This document shows positions 1 through 8,078 of a stretch of DNA of 64,000 nucleotides, one piece after another (the first letter of the stretch is position 1; the number at the start of each line of letters is the position of its first letter). The position numbers and the translations under genes are program-made. The notes below the pieces were generated by a model. The model saw only the letters and a program-made list of their open reading frames with translations, searched no databases and was not told where the DNA came from. Source of the DNA: an uncultured Lutibacter sp. GTDB lineage: Bacteria; Bacteroidota; Bacteroidia; Flavobacteriales; Flavobacteriaceae. Location: assembly GCF_947495725.1 (NCBI RefSeq), contig NZ_CANLZZ010000009.1, positions 28,724 to 92,723 on the forward strand. The letters run 5' to 3'.

Positions 1-132
1 AACTAAGGCTTTGGCTGTTTCGGTTCCATAGTCGTTTTCAATAAATGTTGCCACCCCCATTGCCATTGCGAAAACGAGGAACAAAACGGCCATTAAACGG
101 GTTGAATATATAAGTGATAAGAATTTATTCAT
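1..132 (-). CDS. cytochrome c biogenesis protein (ResB/CcsA-type), 5' part only
   Basis: Only the first 44 residues lie in the window; the gene continues past the left edge. The protein begins MNKFLSLIYSTRLMAV, followed by a hydrophobic stretch and then FIENDYGTETAKALV. That N-terminus is typical of the ResB-CcsA fused haem-handling proteins of Bacteroidota, which attach haem to c-type cytochromes at the outer face of the inner membrane. A role in maturing NorC and other cytochromes fits the neighbouring nor genes. A TAnnTTTG element on the minus strand (TAACTTTG, 251 to 244) and a CRP/FNR-like box centred at 280.5 lie upstream with the spacing seen at the nor promoter. Identification rests on a short N-terminus only. 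Confidence 0.7.
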   Translation of the reverse strand, partial: MNKFLSLIYSTRLMAVLFLVFAMAMGVATFIENDYGTETAKALV

Positions 133-230
133 AGGGATGCTTTTATTAGAATTCTATATGTTTGGCAAAAATAATGATAATTGTCATATAAATGGTATGT
201 TATTAAGTTTTAAAAAGTTAAAATTCTTAA

Positions 231-287
231 AAAGATACAAGGTCAAAGTTAACCGTAACTTTTGTTACAATAACTGACGTTTATCAG
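231..287 (-). promoter_or_regulatory. promoter of the cytochrome c biogenesis gene, with CRP/FNR-like box
   Basis: On the minus strand the -7 element TAACTTTG (251 to 244) matches TAnnTTTG exactly. A box CTGAC-GTTT-ATCAG (274-287, inside an AACTGA/TCAGTT inverted repeat) is centred 29.5 bases upstream of it, which places it near -42 of the predicted start. That is the class II activator position. A degenerate inverted repeat AAAGAT-N5-GTCAAA (231-247) overlaps the predicted start point. The same box could also act on tnaA, but it is about 76 bases from that predicted start. Confidence 0.55.
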
Positions 288-319
288 TTAATTAATTATT
301 CAATTTATTGTAACTAAAA

Positions 320-350
320 TTGTCCATTTTAATAAATGTTTATAAATTTG
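320..350 (+). promoter_or_regulatory. tnaA promoter
   Basis: TTG (320-322), a 20-base spacer and TAAATTTG (343-350) fit the Bacteroidota sigma-A consensus (TTG, 19-20 bases, TAnnTTTG). The predicted start is near 357, giving a leader of about 130 bases that contains a 21-codon open frame (368-433). The rest of the 133-488 gap holds the minus-strand promoter at 231-287 and nothing else recognisable. Confidence 0.6.
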
Positions 351-367
351 CTATACTTTTTTAAACA

Positions 368-433
368 ATGAGAACATTTACTAGTAATAATTTATATTTA
401 AATATTAAGCGTCCTGAGTGCTTTATTAAATAG
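368..433 (+). CDS. possible 21-residue leader peptide ahead of tnaA
   Basis: An ATG eleven bases after the predicted tnaA transcription start opens a frame of 21 codons, beginning MRTFTSNN and ending RPECFIK before TAG. It sits where enterobacterial tna operons have the regulatory peptide TnaC. Unlike TnaC it has no tryptophan and does not end in proline, so the TnaC mechanism is not supported. It may be a chance frame; its position is the only argument for it. Confidence 0.25.
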   Translation: MRTFTSNNLYLNIKRPECFIK

Positions 434-488
434 TGCCTTCTAATTACCAGTCTCAAACTTTTAAACTTTTAAACTAAAAATATTACTT

Positions 489-1865
489 ATGGAATTGCCA
501 TATGCAGAACCTTATAAAATAAAAATGGTTGAATCAATAAAGCGTTCAACAAAAGAGCAACGATTAAAATGGATTAAAAAAGCTAAATACAACTTATTTA
601 ATTTAGATTCGGAACATGTATTTATTGATTTGTTAACCGATTCTGGTACCGGGGCAATGAGTGATAAGCAATGGGCAGAAATGATGATTGGTGATGAAAG
701 TTATGCAGGATCGTCTTCATATAAAAAATTAAAAAAAGTAGTAAAAAATATAACTGGATTTAAATACTTTTTACCAACGCATCAAGGAAGAGCTGCCGAA
801 AATGTGTTGTTTTCAGCAATGATAAAAGAAGGAGATATTGTTCCTGGTAATTCGCATTTCGATACTACCAAAGGTCATATTGAATTTAGGAAAGCAACAG
901 CTGTAGATTGCACCATAGATGAAGCTTTTGATACATCAATACTGCACCCGTTTAAAGGTAATATAGATTTAAAGAAATTAGAAGATGTATTTCAAAAATA
1001 TCCAAAAGAGCAAATTCCTTTTGTTATTCTTACAATAACTTGTAATAGTGCTGGTGGGCAACCAGTTTCTGTTAAAAATGTAAAAGAGGTTTCAAATTTG
1101 TGCAAACAATATGGTGTTCCTTTGTATTTTGATGCTGCTAGATTTGCTGAGAATGCCTATTTCATTAAAAAAAGAGAAAAAGGCTATGAAAATAAAACCA
1201 TAAAAGAAATTGTAAAAGAAGTTTTTTCTTATGGAGATGGAATGACTATTAGTGCTAAAAAAGATGGACTTGTAAATATGGGAGGGTTTATAGCCTTAAA
1301 TAATAAGGGAATATTTAAAAAAGCAACCGTGTTTAATATTATGTTTGAAGGTTTTATAACCTATGGAGGAATGAATGGAAGAGACATGGGAGCATTGGCA
1401 GTTGGTTTAAACGAATCTACAGAATTTAATTATTTAGAAAGTAGAGTAGAACAAATAGCTTATTTGGGTAAAAAGCTTGTGGAATATGGAGTTCCAGTTC
1501 AACAACCTTTTGGAGGTCATGCTATATTTTTAGATGCCAATAAATTTGTGCCAACAATTCCTAGAGAGGAATATAGAGCTCAGGCTTTAGCAATAGAATT
1601 GTATATTGTAGGTGGAATTAGGGGCGTAGAAATAGGAACAGTTTTGGCGGATAGAGATCCAATTACAAGAGAAAACAGATATCCAGAATTAGAATTGGTA
1701 CGTTTGGCAGTTCCTAGAAGAACTTATACTAATAATCACATGGATTTTATTGCCGTTGCTTTAAAAAATATTTATGATACAAGAAATGAAGCAAAATCAG
1801 GATATAAAATTATTGATGAAGCGCCAATTATGAGACATTTTACTGTTCAATTTGAAAAAATATAA
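489..1865 (+). CDS. tnaA: tryptophanase (tryptophan indole-lyase)
   Basis: A PLP-dependent beta-eliminating lyase that splits L-tryptophan into indole, pyruvate and ammonia in the cytoplasm. The 458 residues are the normal family length. The PLP lysine is in SAKKD (K258). Residues FDTT (124-127), the TITCNSAGGQP segment and the C-terminal RHFT histidine match tryptophanase; the related tyrosine phenol-lyase has FTTT, AVTVNLAGGQP and RFFT there. The identity therefore rests on substrate-site residues as well as overall similarity. The gene has its own promoter and a leader of about 130 bases. It is followed 57 bases later by the Rrf2 regulator. Why a tryptophanase sits beside NO-reductase genes is not evident; they may be independent. 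Confidence 0.93.
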   Translation: MELPYAEPYKIKMVESIKRSTKEQRLKWIKKAKYNLFNLDSEHVFIDLLTDSGTGAMSDKQWAEMMIGDESYAGSSSYKKLKKVVKNITGFKYFLPTHQGRAAENVLFSAMIKEGDIVPGNSHFDTTKGHIEFRKATAVDCTIDEAFDTSILHPFKGNIDLKKLEDVFQKYPKEQIPFVILTITCNSAGGQPVSVKNVKEVSNLCKQYGVPLYFDAARFAENAYFIKKREKGYENKTIKEIVKEVFSYGDGMTISAKKDGLVNMGGFIALNNKGIFKKATVFNIMFEGFITYGGMNGRDMGALAVGLNESTEFNYLESRVEQIAYLGKKLVEYGVPVQQPFGGHAIFLDANKFVPTIPREEYRAQALAIELYIVGGIRGVEIGTVLADRDPITRENRYPELELVRLAVPRRTYTNNHMDFIAVALKNIYDTRNEAKSGYKIIDEAPIMRHFTVQFEKI

Positions 1866-1922
1866 TACATGTTTGTCTTTTTTTGTTAATTTTACCGTAT
1901 TGAAATTGAAAAGTTAAGGATT

Positions 1923-2387
1923 ATGATGTTATCTCGTGCCAGTAAGTATGCAATTTTGTCAACTTTATTTTTGGCAGAACATGTTAAAGACAAGAAAAAA
2001 ATAAGCGTTAAAGTAATTGCAGAAAGTATAGATGTTCCAAGTCCTTTTTTGGCTAAATTGTTTCAACAATTGGTTAAAGGGAAAATAATTTCATCTACAA
2101 AAGGACCAAATGGAGGGTTTTATTTAACAAAGAGTAACCAAAAGAAATCGGTTTTAGATATAATTGAGAATATAGATGGTTTAAATAGATTAAACGAATG
2201 TTTTTTAGGGTTATCAGAATGTGATGGAAGTAACCCTTGTCCCGTTCATTTTATAGTTGAACCGTTTAAAAACAGTATTTTAGGGAAGTTTAGAGATAAA
2301 AATATTATGGAATTTTCCGAAGAAATTGTATCTCATGGTAGAAAACTTTCGTTAAAAGATCTTTCCCCTGAATTCGATAAAAAGTAA
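1923..2387 (+). CDS. Rrf2-family Fe-S transcriptional regulator (NsrR/IscR-like)
   Basis: A 154-residue protein with an N-terminal winged helix (residues 1-75, including the family motif STKGPNGGFYL) and three cysteines, C93, C100 and C106. This is the cluster-binding pattern of Rrf2 regulators such as NsrR and IscR, here spaced CX6CX5C, with a nearby His109. NsrR proteins repress NO-detoxification genes, and nitrosylation of their Fe-S cluster releases DNA. The gene sits directly upstream of norCB, 118 bases away, so an NO-responsive repressor role is likely but inferred. A candidate operator occurs at the norC, RIC and porin promoters. The start may be either of the two tandem ATG codons. 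Confidence 0.88.
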   Translation: MMLSRASKYAILSTLFLAEHVKDKKKISVKVIAESIDVPSPFLAKLFQQLVKGKIISSTKGPNGGFYLTKSNQKKSVLDIIENIDGLNRLNECFLGLSECDGSNPCPVHFIVEPFKNSILGKFRDKNIMEFSEEIVSHGRKLSLKDLSPEFDKK

Positions 2388-2390
2388 AAT

Positions 2391-2461
2391 AACTGACAAT
2401 TGTCACTGATAAATAAAAATTATAATCTATTTTTGCTTTTATAAAAGATAAAAAGGTCTTA
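2391..2461 (+). promoter_or_regulatory. norCB promoter with CRP/FNR-like box and NsrR-like operator
   Basis: The -7 element is TATTTTTG (2428-2435). Upstream, TGACAATTGTCA (2394-2405) is a perfect 12-bp palindrome that reads as CTGAC-AATT-GTCAC and is centred near -42. Downstream, AAAGAT-AAAAAG-GTCTTA (2444-2461) overlaps the predicted start. The first suits an anaerobic or NO-sensing CRP/FNR-type activator and the second a repressor. There is no good -33 element, as expected for an activator-dependent promoter. Confidence 0.6.
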
Positions 2462-2505
2462 ATATATTTAAAACTGAAAAATTAATTAATTAAACAACTA
2501 AACAC

Positions 2506-2985
2506 ATGTTATCTAAAAAACAGGCAAGAGCTTTCTTTTTGGGGGGAACATTAGTAACGTTTCTAATTTTTATAGGACTTACAGTATTTTCTTTATCAAA
2601 AGAAGTTGACCAAACAAATCACGGCAATATTACAGCAGAAGTTGTAAGAGGAAAAGAAATTTGGGAATCAAACAATTGTATGGGATGTCATACAATACTT
2701 GGTGAAGGCGCATATTATGCACCAGAATTAACTAAAGTTGTAGACCGTTTAAACCAAAAATATGATGGCAACGGGGAGCAAGTAATTAAGAGCATTTTAA
2801 TGTCTCAAGGACCTTGGCAACCAAATGGTAGAAAAATGGTAGCTTATGGTATGACCGAGCAAGAAGCTTCAGATGTTGTAGCTTTTTTTAAATGGATAGG
2901 TGAAATTGACTTAAACGGGTTTGGAGAAGTAGTAGGAGTCGATAGAAAAATATCACCGTTAGCAAAAGAAAAAATTAACAACTAA
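2506..2985 (+). CDS. norC: nitric oxide reductase subunit C (membrane-anchored cytochrome c)
   Basis: The small subunit of cytochrome c-dependent NO reductase. It receives electrons in the periplasm and passes them to NorB, which reduces two NO to N2O. The 159 residues start with one membrane helix (about 9-31). The haem c site is CMGCH (C58, C61, H62) and the likely axial methionine is M111 in GRKM. Length and order are as in classical NorC. The stop codon is 12 bases ahead of norB, so the two are one operon under the promoter at 2391-2461. Confidence 0.95.
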   Translation: MLSKKQARAFFLGGTLVTFLIFIGLTVFSLSKEVDQTNHGNITAEVVRGKEIWESNNCMGCHTILGEGAYYAPELTKVVDRLNQKYDGNGEQVIKSILMSQGPWQPNGRKMVAYGMTEQEASDVVAFFKWIGEIDLNGFGEVVGVDRKISPLAKEKINN

Positions 2986-2997
2986 GAAATTATAAAG

Positions 2998-4335
2998 ATG
3001 AAATATAAATCACAAAAAGTAGCGTATTGGTTTTTTGCCCTTTCAATGTTGCTATTAGTTTTACAAATTACCTATGGTTTTATCATGGGATTCGCACGAA
3101 TAGGGTTCGATAATTTACATGATTTTATTCCTTTTAATACCGCAAGAGCAGTTCATACTAATTTATTAGTAGTTTGGTTGTTATCAGGGTTTATGGGAGC
3201 CGCTTATTATATTATTCCAGAAGAAGCTCAAAAAGAACTTGTAAGTGTTAAACTAGCTTACGTTCAGTTAATTAGTTTGGCAATTGTTGGTGTAATAGCA
3301 GTTGTTGGTTATCATTTTAATTATTGGGAAGGAAGAAAATTTTTAGAAATTCCTAGACCTTTAGATTATTTAGTAGTAGTAAACGTTTTACTATTTTTAG
3401 GATTAATTCTAACAACATTATTTACTTCAAAAAGAAAAACAACTACAGCTTTAGTATTGTCAATGGGTCTTTTATTTGCAGCTTTATTGTATTTACCGGG
3501 TATGTTACCATTCGATAGTCAAGTTACAGATTCTTTTTTCCGTTGGTGGGTTGTTCACTTATGGGTAGAAGGTGTTTGGGAATTAATTATGGGAGGTATT
3601 TTATCCTTCTTATTAATTAAATTAACTGGTGTAGATAGAGAAGTTATTGAAAAATGGCTGTACGTAATTGTTGGATTAACATTCTTATCAGGTGTTTTAG
3701 GAACAGGTCACCATTACTATTATATTGGTGTAAATAAAATTTGGTTAGTAGTTGGTGGTATATTTTCAGCATTAGAACCTTTAGCGTTTTTAGCAATGGC
3801 ATTATTTGCTGTAAATATGTACAGAAAAGGAGAGAAGAAACATCCAAATAAATTAGCATTATATTGGACATTAGGTTCAGCAATTGTTTCGTTTGTTGGT
3901 GCAGGTTTGTTAGGTTTTGCACACACATTACCTCAAACAAATTTATACACTCACGGAACTTTAGTAACTGCAATGCACGGACATTTAGCCTTCTGGGGAG
4001 CGTATGCAATGATTGTTTTAGCAATAATTAGTTATAGTTTGCCAAATATGACAGGTAGAAAATTATACGAATCTGCGAGTGGTAGAGCGGCCTTTTGGTT
4101 ATCTAATATTGGTATGATTGGTATGACCGTTGCTTTTGGTGTTGCAGGTGTTGCTCAGGTTTATTTAGAACGTAAGTTTGGAATGGAATTTATGGCTGTT
4201 CAAAAAGAAATAAGCATACATTTTGTAGTGTTGATACTTTGCGCAACTATGTTTACAACAGGAATTGTATTATATATTATAGATTTTTACAAGCACGGTA
4301 AACCAACCGATGAAGCTTTGGAATTAAATAATTAA
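2998..4335 (+). CDS. norB: nitric oxide reductase subunit B (catalytic, haem b/b3/FeB)
   Basis: The catalytic subunit of cNOR, a 445-residue integral membrane protein of about 12 helices from the haem-copper oxidase superfamily. The expected ligands are present: H53 (low-spin haem b), H187 with E191 (FeB site), H238 and H239 (FeB), and H327 and H329 in MHGH (haems b3 and b). E260 in ALEP matches the conserved second glutamate. There is no N-terminal fusion as in quinol-dependent qNOR, and a separate NorC is present, so this is the short cytochrome-linked type. A hairpin with a T tract follows the gene and separates it from norQ. Confidence 0.96.
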   Translation: MKYKSQKVAYWFFALSMLLLVLQITYGFIMGFARIGFDNLHDFIPFNTARAVHTNLLVVWLLSGFMGAAYYIIPEEAQKELVSVKLAYVQLISLAIVGVIAVVGYHFNYWEGRKFLEIPRPLDYLVVVNVLLFLGLILTTLFTSKRKTTTALVLSMGLLFAALLYLPGMLPFDSQVTDSFFRWWVVHLWVEGVWELIMGGILSFLLIKLTGVDREVIEKWLYVIVGLTFLSGVLGTGHHYYYIGVNKIWLVVGGIFSALEPLAFLAMALFAVNMYRKGEKKHPNKLALYWTLGSAIVSFVGAGLLGFAHTLPQTNLYTHGTLVTAMHGHLAFWGAYAMIVLAIISYSLPNMTGRKLYESASGRAAFWLSNIGMIGMTVAFGVAGVAQVYLERKFGMEFMAVQKEISIHFVVLILCATMFTTGIVLYIIDFYKHGKPTDEALELNN

Positions 4336-4355
4336 AATATTGATTTTAGATTTGG

Positions 4356-4417
4356 CCAGAGCTATGGTAAACTATAATTATTCCATACTTAATAGTTTAT
4401 TTTAGTTCTGGTTTTTT
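4356..4417 (+). terminator. hairpin with T tract between norB and norQ
   Basis: An interrupted stem pairs CCAGAGCTA (4356-4364) with TAGTTCTGG (4403-4411, one mismatch) and TAAACTAT (4368-4375) with ATAGTTTA (4392-4399), followed by TTTTTT (4412-4417). It resembles an intrinsic terminator but has an AT-rich stem. It may reduce read-through into norQ/norD, keeping the maturation proteins below the reductase subunits. Confidence 0.55.
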
Positions 4418-4429
4418 AAATTTTTTAAT

Positions 4430-5209
4430 ATGAAAAATCAATTACCATATTACCACCAAGTAGGAAAAGAAGTTGAAGTGTTTGAACACGCTTATAAAAA
4501 CAAAATTCCATTTTTATTAAAAGGTCCTACAGGAACGGGTAAATCTAGATTTATTGAGTATATGGCTCATAAATTAGATAAAAAATTAATTACAATTTCT
4601 TGTCATGAAGAAACTTCTTCAACAGATTTAGTAGGAAGATATATTATAAAAGGAGCAGAAACTATTTGGTCTGATGGTCCTTTGACAACTGCTTTAAAAC
4701 AAGGAGCAATTATTTATTTAGATGAAATTGCTGAAGCAAGACCAGATGTAATTGTAGCCATTCATTCTTTAACAGATCACAGACGTGAAATGTTTATTGA
4801 TAAGTTAGGTGAAACTGTAAAAGCGCACGAAGATTTTATGTTGGTTGCATCCTTTAATCCTGGTTATCAAAAAGGATTTAAAGAATTAAAACCATCTACT
4901 CGTCAGCGATTTATAGCAACATCATTTGCTTATCCTGAAGCTAAAATTGAAGCTGAAATATTAGTAAATGAAACTAAGGTAGATAAGGAAATTGCTAAAA
5001 AACTAGTAAATATTGCTACTAAGATTAGAAATTTAACAGAGCTTGGTTTGGCAGAAACTGTTTCTACGCGTTTGTTGGTTGATGCTGCAAAACTAATTTA
5101 TAGCGGATTACCAAAACGTTTATCTGTTGAAGTTGCGATTGTAGAACCTTTAACCGATGATTTAGATGTGGTTGAAGCTTTAAAAGATTTATGTAATCTA
5201 ATGATTTAA
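4430..5209 (+). CDS. norQ: NorQ/CbbQ-type AAA+ ATPase (MoxR family)
   Basis: A 259-residue cytoplasmic AAA+ ATPase required with NorD for insertion of non-haem iron into NorB in the systems studied. Walker A is GPTGTGKS (residues 32-39), Walker B is IIYLDE (D98, E99), and ASFNPGY supplies the sensor-1 region. The whole length aligns with the CbbQ/NirQ/NorQ group, not with larger MoxR proteins. It lies 94 bases after norB beyond a hairpin and is followed by norD, its usual partner, after a repeat-bearing gap of 250 bases. Confidence 0.9.
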   Translation: MKNQLPYYHQVGKEVEVFEHAYKNKIPFLLKGPTGTGKSRFIEYMAHKLDKKLITISCHEETSSTDLVGRYIIKGAETIWSDGPLTTALKQGAIIYLDEIAEARPDVIVAIHSLTDHRREMFIDKLGETVKAHEDFMLVASFNPGYQKGFKELKPSTRQRFIATSFAYPEAKIEAEILVNETKVDKEIAKKLVNIATKIRNLTELGLAETVSTRLLVDAAKLIYSGLPKRLSVEVAIVEPLTDDLDVVEALKDLCNLMI

Positions 5210-5214
5210 AGGGA

Positions 5215-5394
5215 GTCGGAAGTGAGAAGTTAGAAGTCAGAAGTTGGAAGTTGGGAGATTGAAATTGAAAGTGGACGAGAGGAGTTGAAAACAAGCTGAA
5301 AATAAAAAGTTGTCATAATGAGCCTGTCTAAGTCAAAAATGGTTAATAAGTCATGTCATACTGTGTCTGTCGAAGTATGTTTCAGAATCTCATC
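5215..5394. repeat. intergenic short repeats between norQ and norD
   Basis: From about 5215 to 5255 there is a run of imperfect 7-8 base units of the form AGAAGTN (GAAGTTA, GAAGTCA, GAAGTTG, GAAGTTG). Two copies of a longer element follow: TGTCATAATGAGCCTGTCTA (5311-5330) and TGTCATACTGTGTCTGTCGA (5354-5373, continuing to about 5394). The second resembles the GTCATACTGAGC..GTCGAAGTATC element scattered through many flavobacterial intergenic regions. The function is unknown; there is no gene in this gap. Confidence 0.5.
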
Positions 5395-5459
5395 AACATA
5401 AAAATACACACAATAACAAATAGCAATTAACCAAAAACTAAACTCAATAACTAAAAGTA

Positions 5460-7229
5460 ATGTTTGAACCGGATGAATATCTTTTTACAAAACTTGCCTA
5501 TTACTTTAAACGAAAAAGTAAAAAAAGGCAGGCAGATATTTTACATGCTGTAAATTTAAACGATTTAAAACCTCGTTTAACTATTTTGGCACGTGCTATT
5601 ACTGGTGAATCTATTGATATTTATGAAGCTGAACGAGAAGGAGGTTATAAAAATAATAACTTTTTTCTACCAAGTCGGTTTGTTGAATTTACTTCTGTTG
5701 ATGAAAATATTTCATTTTATTTATTCAGAATTTTATACTTATCAGTTCAAAAGAATTTAGAGTTAAATTGGAATGATAATCAAGAACACGAGTTATTAGA
5801 GAGTCAGCAGAAAGCTGAAGAAAACGCTAATAAAGTTTTGACTTCATTGTTTGAACAATTTCCGATAACGGAAAAATATTATAACAAATTTGTTCAATTT
5901 TATTCTGAAAAACAAAAAAGTTACACTGCTAAAGACTTTTCATTTATCTACGGAAAATGGATGCGAAATAATCCTGAAGAAGCTTCAGAAGAAAAATTAC
6001 AGAATTTTACAGAAAAGGTTAAAAAAGCAGATGAAGAGAAGCCAAAAACTATTTTAAAATCTAATGCTGTTGAAGAAATTATTTCTGTTCAGGTAGATAT
6101 TAAACAACAAGAAGATGCTGTTTTGCAACATCAGTTTGAAAAAGTGGAAACGGCTGAAGAATTTGGAGGAAATTTTAGAGATTTTGATGGTGAAGATGAA
6201 TTAGATGATCATTCCAATGCGTTAGAAGATATTAATATGAAATATACAGTGCGCGTTGATGATACGGTACATTCTGTATATCAAGCCGATTTTATTGAAA
6301 ACACAACGGTTTCAGAAAGTTCAGAAATTGATTCAAAAGGTTACCATATTAAATACGATGAATGGGATTATACAAAACGAAGTTATAAACCTGATTTTTG
6401 TAAAGTATACCCAAAATCATTATTAAAAACAGACGTTCCGTATTACAAAAAAACATTAAACGATAACCGTTCAACATTAAATGGTTTGCGTAAAATGTTA
6501 ACTACGGTAAATAATAAATACCAACAACAGCGCAGGCAAACGCAAGGTGAGGAGTTTGATATTGATGCCATAACAGATTTATTTGTTGATGTACACTCTG
6601 GACATACACCTTCAGAAAAAATATACATTTCTAAACGAAAAAAAGAGAAGGATTTATCTATTTTATTGTTGCTAGATATTAGTTTATCAAGCGATGGGTA
6701 CGCCGCAGGAAATAAAGTAATTGATGTTGAAAAACAGGTTTCAATTCTGTTTGGAGAAATTTTAGAAGAGTTTAATATCGATTTTTCAATAGACTGTTTT
6801 TACTCAAAAACGCGCAATCATTCGTCATATATTACGATAAAAGATTTTGATGAAGATTGGAACAAAGCAAAGTTTAAAGTTGGTGCAGTTGAGCCAAGTG
6901 GTTATACACGTATTGGTGCTGCTTTGCGTCATTCAGGTGCAATGTTAGATAAGCGAGATACTAAAAATAAGTGGGTTATTTTAATTTCTGATGGTAAACC
7001 AAATGATTACGATAAGTATGAAGGTAAATATGGTGTTAATGATGTAAAACAAGCACTTCGGGAATTAAATGAACGTAATATTAATTCATATGCTTTAGCC
7101 ATTGAAGCACAAGCAAAATATTATCTGCCTCAAATGTTTGGACAAAATCATTATCAAATTTTAACAACACCTTCAGAATTATTAAAATATTTAGTTCAAT
7201 TATACGAGAAAATTAAACATCAATCTTAG
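5460..7229 (+). CDS. norD: NorD-like protein with C-terminal von Willebrand factor A domain
   Basis: A 589-residue protein with a poorly conserved helical N-terminal part, an acidic middle (about 200-260) and a C-terminal VWA domain. The metal-site (MIDAS) motif is DISLS (D406, S408, S410), and ISDGKPNDY gives the further conserved aspartate. NorD works with the ATPase NorQ as a chaperone pair that activates NO reductase in denitrifiers; that role is taken from the family and the location next to norQ. There is no signal peptide, so it should be cytoplasmic. Confidence 0.87.
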   Translation: MFEPDEYLFTKLAYYFKRKSKKRQADILHAVNLNDLKPRLTILARAITGESIDIYEAEREGGYKNNNFFLPSRFVEFTSVDENISFYLFRILYLSVQKNLELNWNDNQEHELLESQQKAEENANKVLTSLFEQFPITEKYYNKFVQFYSEKQKSYTAKDFSFIYGKWMRNNPEEASEEKLQNFTEKVKKADEEKPKTILKSNAVEEIISVQVDIKQQEDAVLQHQFEKVETAEEFGGNFRDFDGEDELDDHSNALEDINMKYTVRVDDTVHSVYQADFIENTTVSESSEIDSKGYHIKYDEWDYTKRSYKPDFCKVYPKSLLKTDVPYYKKTLNDNRSTLNGLRKMLTTVNNKYQQQRRQTQGEEFDIDAITDLFVDVHSGHTPSEKIYISKRKKEKDLSILLLLDISLSSDGYAAGNKVIDVEKQVSILFGEILEEFNIDFSIDCFYSKTRNHSSYITIKDFDEDWNKAKFKVGAVEPSGYTRIGAALRHSGAMLDKRDTKNKWVILISDGKPNDYDKYEGKYGVNDVKQALRELNERNINSYALAIEAQAKYYLPQMFGQNHYQILTTPSELLKYLVQLYEKIKHQS

Positions 7230-7316
7230 CTTAATTGTTGAAAATAAGCAGATTTTAATTAAGAAATATTCCATCTAAAACGTTGTAGTATAGTTTGTTG
7301 TATTTTTTTTATAAAA

Positions 7317-7349
7317 AAGGATAAAATTGTCTTTTATTTAATATCTTTG
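7317..7349 (+). promoter_or_regulatory. promoter of the RIC-like gene with NsrR-like operator
   Basis: The -7 element TATCTTTG (7342-7349) is exact. AAGGAT-AAAATT-GTCTTT (7317-7334) lies in the -33 to -7 interval and matches the repeats at the norC and porin promoters in the AArGAy and GTCTTw halves with the same 6-base spacer. No CRP/FNR-like box is visible here. Confidence 0.5.
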
Positions 7350-7367
7350 TAATCTAAAATTATAACA

Positions 7368-8078
7368 ATGCAAATAACAAAAGAAAATACGGTAGCAGAG
7401 GTTGTTTCAAAAAATCTTGGGTCTGATTACGTTTTTAGTAAGTACAAAATTGATTTTTGTTGTGGAGGTGGAGATACGTTAGAAAAAGCGTGTAAGGAAA
7501 GTGGAGTCGATTTTGATATTTTAAAACAAGAAATTGAAACAATAAATAATAAAATCTCTGGAGAAACAAACATTGAAGAATTAGATATTCCTACGTTAAT
7601 TAGTGAGGTAAAAGGTGGTTTCCATACAACAATTAGCGATGGTTTGTATGAGATTTTGCCATATGCTGCTAAAGTAGCGCAAGTTCATGGTAGCGAACAT
7701 AAAGAAGTTATTGAAATAAATGAATTGATTATTGCTGTTGAGATGGTAATAACCGAAACATTTAAAAATTCAATAATGAGTTTGTATCCAAGTATTAATG
7801 AAATTGTTGATGCAAATGAAAAATCTGAAGAAGTTACGTTAGAAAGTTTACAAGCCTTACAAAAAGCTATTAAACGAAATGAAATTGCACAAGGTTTAAT
7901 GGGAGATTCTTTTAAAGAAATTTCCAAATTATCATCTAACTACACAACTCCAGAGAGTGCTTGTAATTCATATAAATTCTTATATAAAAACTTACAACAA
8001 TTAGAACACCAAGTACATAAATACATGCATTTCGAAAAAAATGTATTAATACCAAAAGCTTTAAATCTTATTGAATAA
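7368..8078 (+). CDS. RIC/ScdA-like protein with degenerate di-iron site
   Basis: A 236-residue protein. The N-terminal DUF542 domain (about 1-60) has the hallmark DFCCGGG (C31, C32). The rest is a four-helix hemerythrin-like fold resembling YtfE/ScdA/RIC, proteins that help repair Fe-S clusters after NO stress. H86, H107 and E223 align with conserved YtfE residues. The positions of YtfE H129, E133 and H204 appear to be T131, S135 and Y219, and there is no histidine between residues 108 and 213 except at H111, so the H160 equivalent is also absent. A standard di-iron centre is therefore unlikely. It overlaps the next gene by one base (TAATG), implying translational coupling. Alignment was made by eye. 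Confidence 0.75.
   Translation: MQITKENTVAEVVSKNLGSDYVFSKYKIDFCCGGGDTLEKACKESGVDFDILKQEIETINNKISGETNIEELDIPTLISEVKGGFHTTISDGLYEILPYAAKVAQVHGSEHKEVIEINELIIAVEMVITETFKNSIMSLYPSINEIVDANEKSEEVTLESLQALQKAIKRNEIAQGLMGDSFKEISKLSSNYTTPESACNSYKFLYKNLQQLEHQVHKYMHFEKNVLIPKALNLIE

Noticed and set aside
489..1865. Tyrosine phenol-lyase as the identity of the first complete gene
   Set aside because: Residues FDTT, TITCNSAGGQP and the terminal RHFT follow tryptophanase, not tyrosine phenol-lyase.
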